A DNA stretch of 6,456 bases from Clostridia bacterium (lineage in GTDB: Bacteria; Bacillota; Clostridia; Christensenellales; Aristaeellaceae): positions 1 to 6,456 of the forward strand of contig JAFWBZ010000238.1 of NCBI GenBank assembly GCA_017537105.1, in the 5' to 3' direction. The stretch's first letter is position 1. Each line of letters opens with the position of its first letter. Below are positions 5,418-6,456 of the stretch, piece after piece. The notes below the pieces were generated by a model. The model did no database searches. It was not told the origin of the DNA and saw only the letters and a list, made by a program, of their open reading frames with translations. Position numbers and translations under genes: made by a program.

Positions 5418-6456
5418 ATGAAGGAAAATGCAGATCTTCGTACGGACACCGTTTCCGCTGCCCCGGATTCCCCAGGCCGCCATGCGCGGCGCCAGGCTCC
5501 CGAGCGCGAGGTCGCCGGGAAGGGCGCTACGTCGGAGAAAAAAAGGGCACGCAGCTCTGCGTTCGCTCCGGAACCGAGCGTAAAGCGCGGAAAGCGCGTT
5601 GCAAAAAAACGCAGGAACTCCAGGGCTGCAGGCCACGCGCGAAAGAAGCGCCGAACCGCAAGGGGGCTTTCGGCCCGCCTGCGCAGCAGCGATGCCAGGG
5701 GCATCGTCCTGCGCTCCCTGCTCCTCGCGGCCGTGCTGGTTTTGGCGCTGGCCGTGCTGGCCGCCTTCCGACCGCAGCTCCACCTGGCCAAGGCGCGGAG
5801 GCTGGTTCGATCGGAGGACATCGCCACTGCGGAGGCGTATCTGAACGACCTGGAGCGCGAAGACTATCCCGAGGGCAAGATTGCGGAGCTCCGCTTCCAG
5901 CTCGTCGAAAACTGCCTGAAGCGAGGCAACTACGCGGATGCGCAGGCGATCCTGGAGATCCTGCCGGAGGGACAGCGAAGGTCCGACCTGAGCCAGCGCA
6001 CGCAGTACCTCGAGGCGGACGACGCCTATCGTCGGGATCAGTTCGAATCCGCCGCCCAGCTGTTCTATCGCCTGGGCGACTACGGTGACAGCGCCTCCCG
6101 CTACCTGGACAGCCGCTGTGCGCTGATCGTCCGGAAGTATCTCTCCGGGGAGACGGAGGAGGCTCTCTACCAGCTCTACAACATGGAAGAATCCAGCGAC
6201 CACATCGTCGAGGCGATTCAGGCAGCCGCCGCCAGCGAGGACGAGGCTCGAAGCCTGCTGGCGCTCGCGGACTTTTCGCCTGCACGCATCGTCGAGGCTC
6301 GACAGGAAATGCAGAAATTGAGCGCCGCCCGCGACGGGGTTTCCATCGCCCGCGTCGCGGCGGGTTACCTGCACACGGTGGGACTCAAGCAGGACGGCAT
6401 GGTGCTCGCCACGGGGGACAACTCGCGGGGACAGTGCGACGTGTCGAATTGGACGG
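5418..6456 (+). CDS. Membrane-anchored TPR-like/RCC1-repeat protein, 3' end outside window
   Basis: The frame is open from ATG 5418 to the window edge, giving 346 residues and no stop. Residues 21-95 form a strongly basic, presumably cytoplasmic and disordered tail: 27 Arg/Lys against 5 Asp/Glu, with clusters such as KKRAR, VAKKRR and ARKKRR. One membrane helix follows at about 96-117. Residues about 120-300 are helical with TPR-like units: LKRGNYADAQAILEILPEG (167-185), DQFESAAQLFYRLGDYGDSA (207-226) and YLSGETEEALYQLYNM (241-256). The phrase LGDYGDSA recurs in such repeats of clostridial proteins. From about 309 an RCC1 repeat begins: AAGYLHTVGLKQDG (314-327), then LATGDNSRGQCDVSNWT (330-346), presumably the first blade of a beta-propeller continuing downstream. 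It is the third gene of the operon, 11 bases after the DHHW protein. A scaffold or binding role at the cell surface is likely; no enzymatic motif is visible. Confidence 0.88.
   Translation, partial: MKENADLRTDTVSAAPDSPGRHARRQAPEREVAGKGATSEKKRARSSAFAPEPSVKRGKRVAKKRRNSRAAGHARKKRRTARGLSARLRSSDARGIVLRSLLLAAVLVLALAVLAAFRPQLHLAKARRLVRSEDIATAEAYLNDLEREDYPEGKIAELRFQLVENCLKRGNYADAQAILEILPEGQRRSDLSQRTQYLEADDAYRRDQFESAAQLFYRLGDYGDSASRYLDSRCALIVRKYLSGETEEALYQLYNMEESSDHIVEAIQAAAASEDEARSLLALADFSPARIVEARQEMQKLSAARDGVSIARVAAGYLHTVGLKQDGMVLATGDNSRGQCDVSNWT

Noticed and set aside
5403..6374. Open frame of 323 codons on the - strand opposite the third operon gene
   Set aside because: The + strand frame there has a ribosome site, membrane helix, TPR-like units and an RCC1 repeat. 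The - strand product shows no recognisable domain, so it is taken as a shadow.

Overview
The window looks like a piece of chromosome from a high-GC member of the Clostridia (Firmicutes), probably a gut or anaerobic lineage. The grounds are the type of threonyl-tRNA synthetase C-terminus, the Na/Pi cotransporter fused to a PhoU domain, the MBOAT plus DHHW-protein pair, the RCC1 repeat typical of clostridial surface proteins, and GG-rich Shine-Dalgarno sequences. Coding DNA is GC-rich while the one long intergenic gap is AT-rich. The taxon is an inference from gene content; no rRNA or other marker is present.

Layout. Bases 1-356 are the 3' end of thrS on the + strand. It converges on nptA, a Na+/phosphate cotransporter-PhoU fusion on the - strand (439-2067), and the two share a hairpin (372-400) that can terminate both. 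nptA is read from a good sigma-A-type promoter at 2131-2159 (- strand). The 439-base gap 2068-2506 holds this promoter and, about 280 bases away, a second strong promoter (2441-2470, extended -10) facing right.

From the rightward promoter runs a tight three-gene operon with gaps of 14 and 11 bases. It encodes an MBOAT membrane O-acyltransferase (2507-3910), a membrane-anchored SGNH-like DHHW-family protein (3925-5406), and a large membrane protein that leaves the window (5418 to beyond 6456). The third protein has a very basic cytoplasmic tail, one membrane helix, TPR-like extracytoplasmic helices and the start of an RCC1 beta-propeller.

How they may work together. MBOAT/SGNH pairs (PatA/PatB, AlgI/AlgJ-AlgX, DltB/DltD) move acyl groups, usually acetyl, across the membrane onto extracellular polymers. 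The first two operon genes fit that scheme. The third is a plausible surface scaffold or binding partner, but that role is inferred from position and topology only. The least ordinary features are the roughly 90-residue Asp/Glu-rich insert in the DHHW protein, the basic-tail/RCC1 architecture of the third gene, and the altered second-repeat motif of the phosphate transporter. No mobile element, CRISPR array or RNA gene was recognised.
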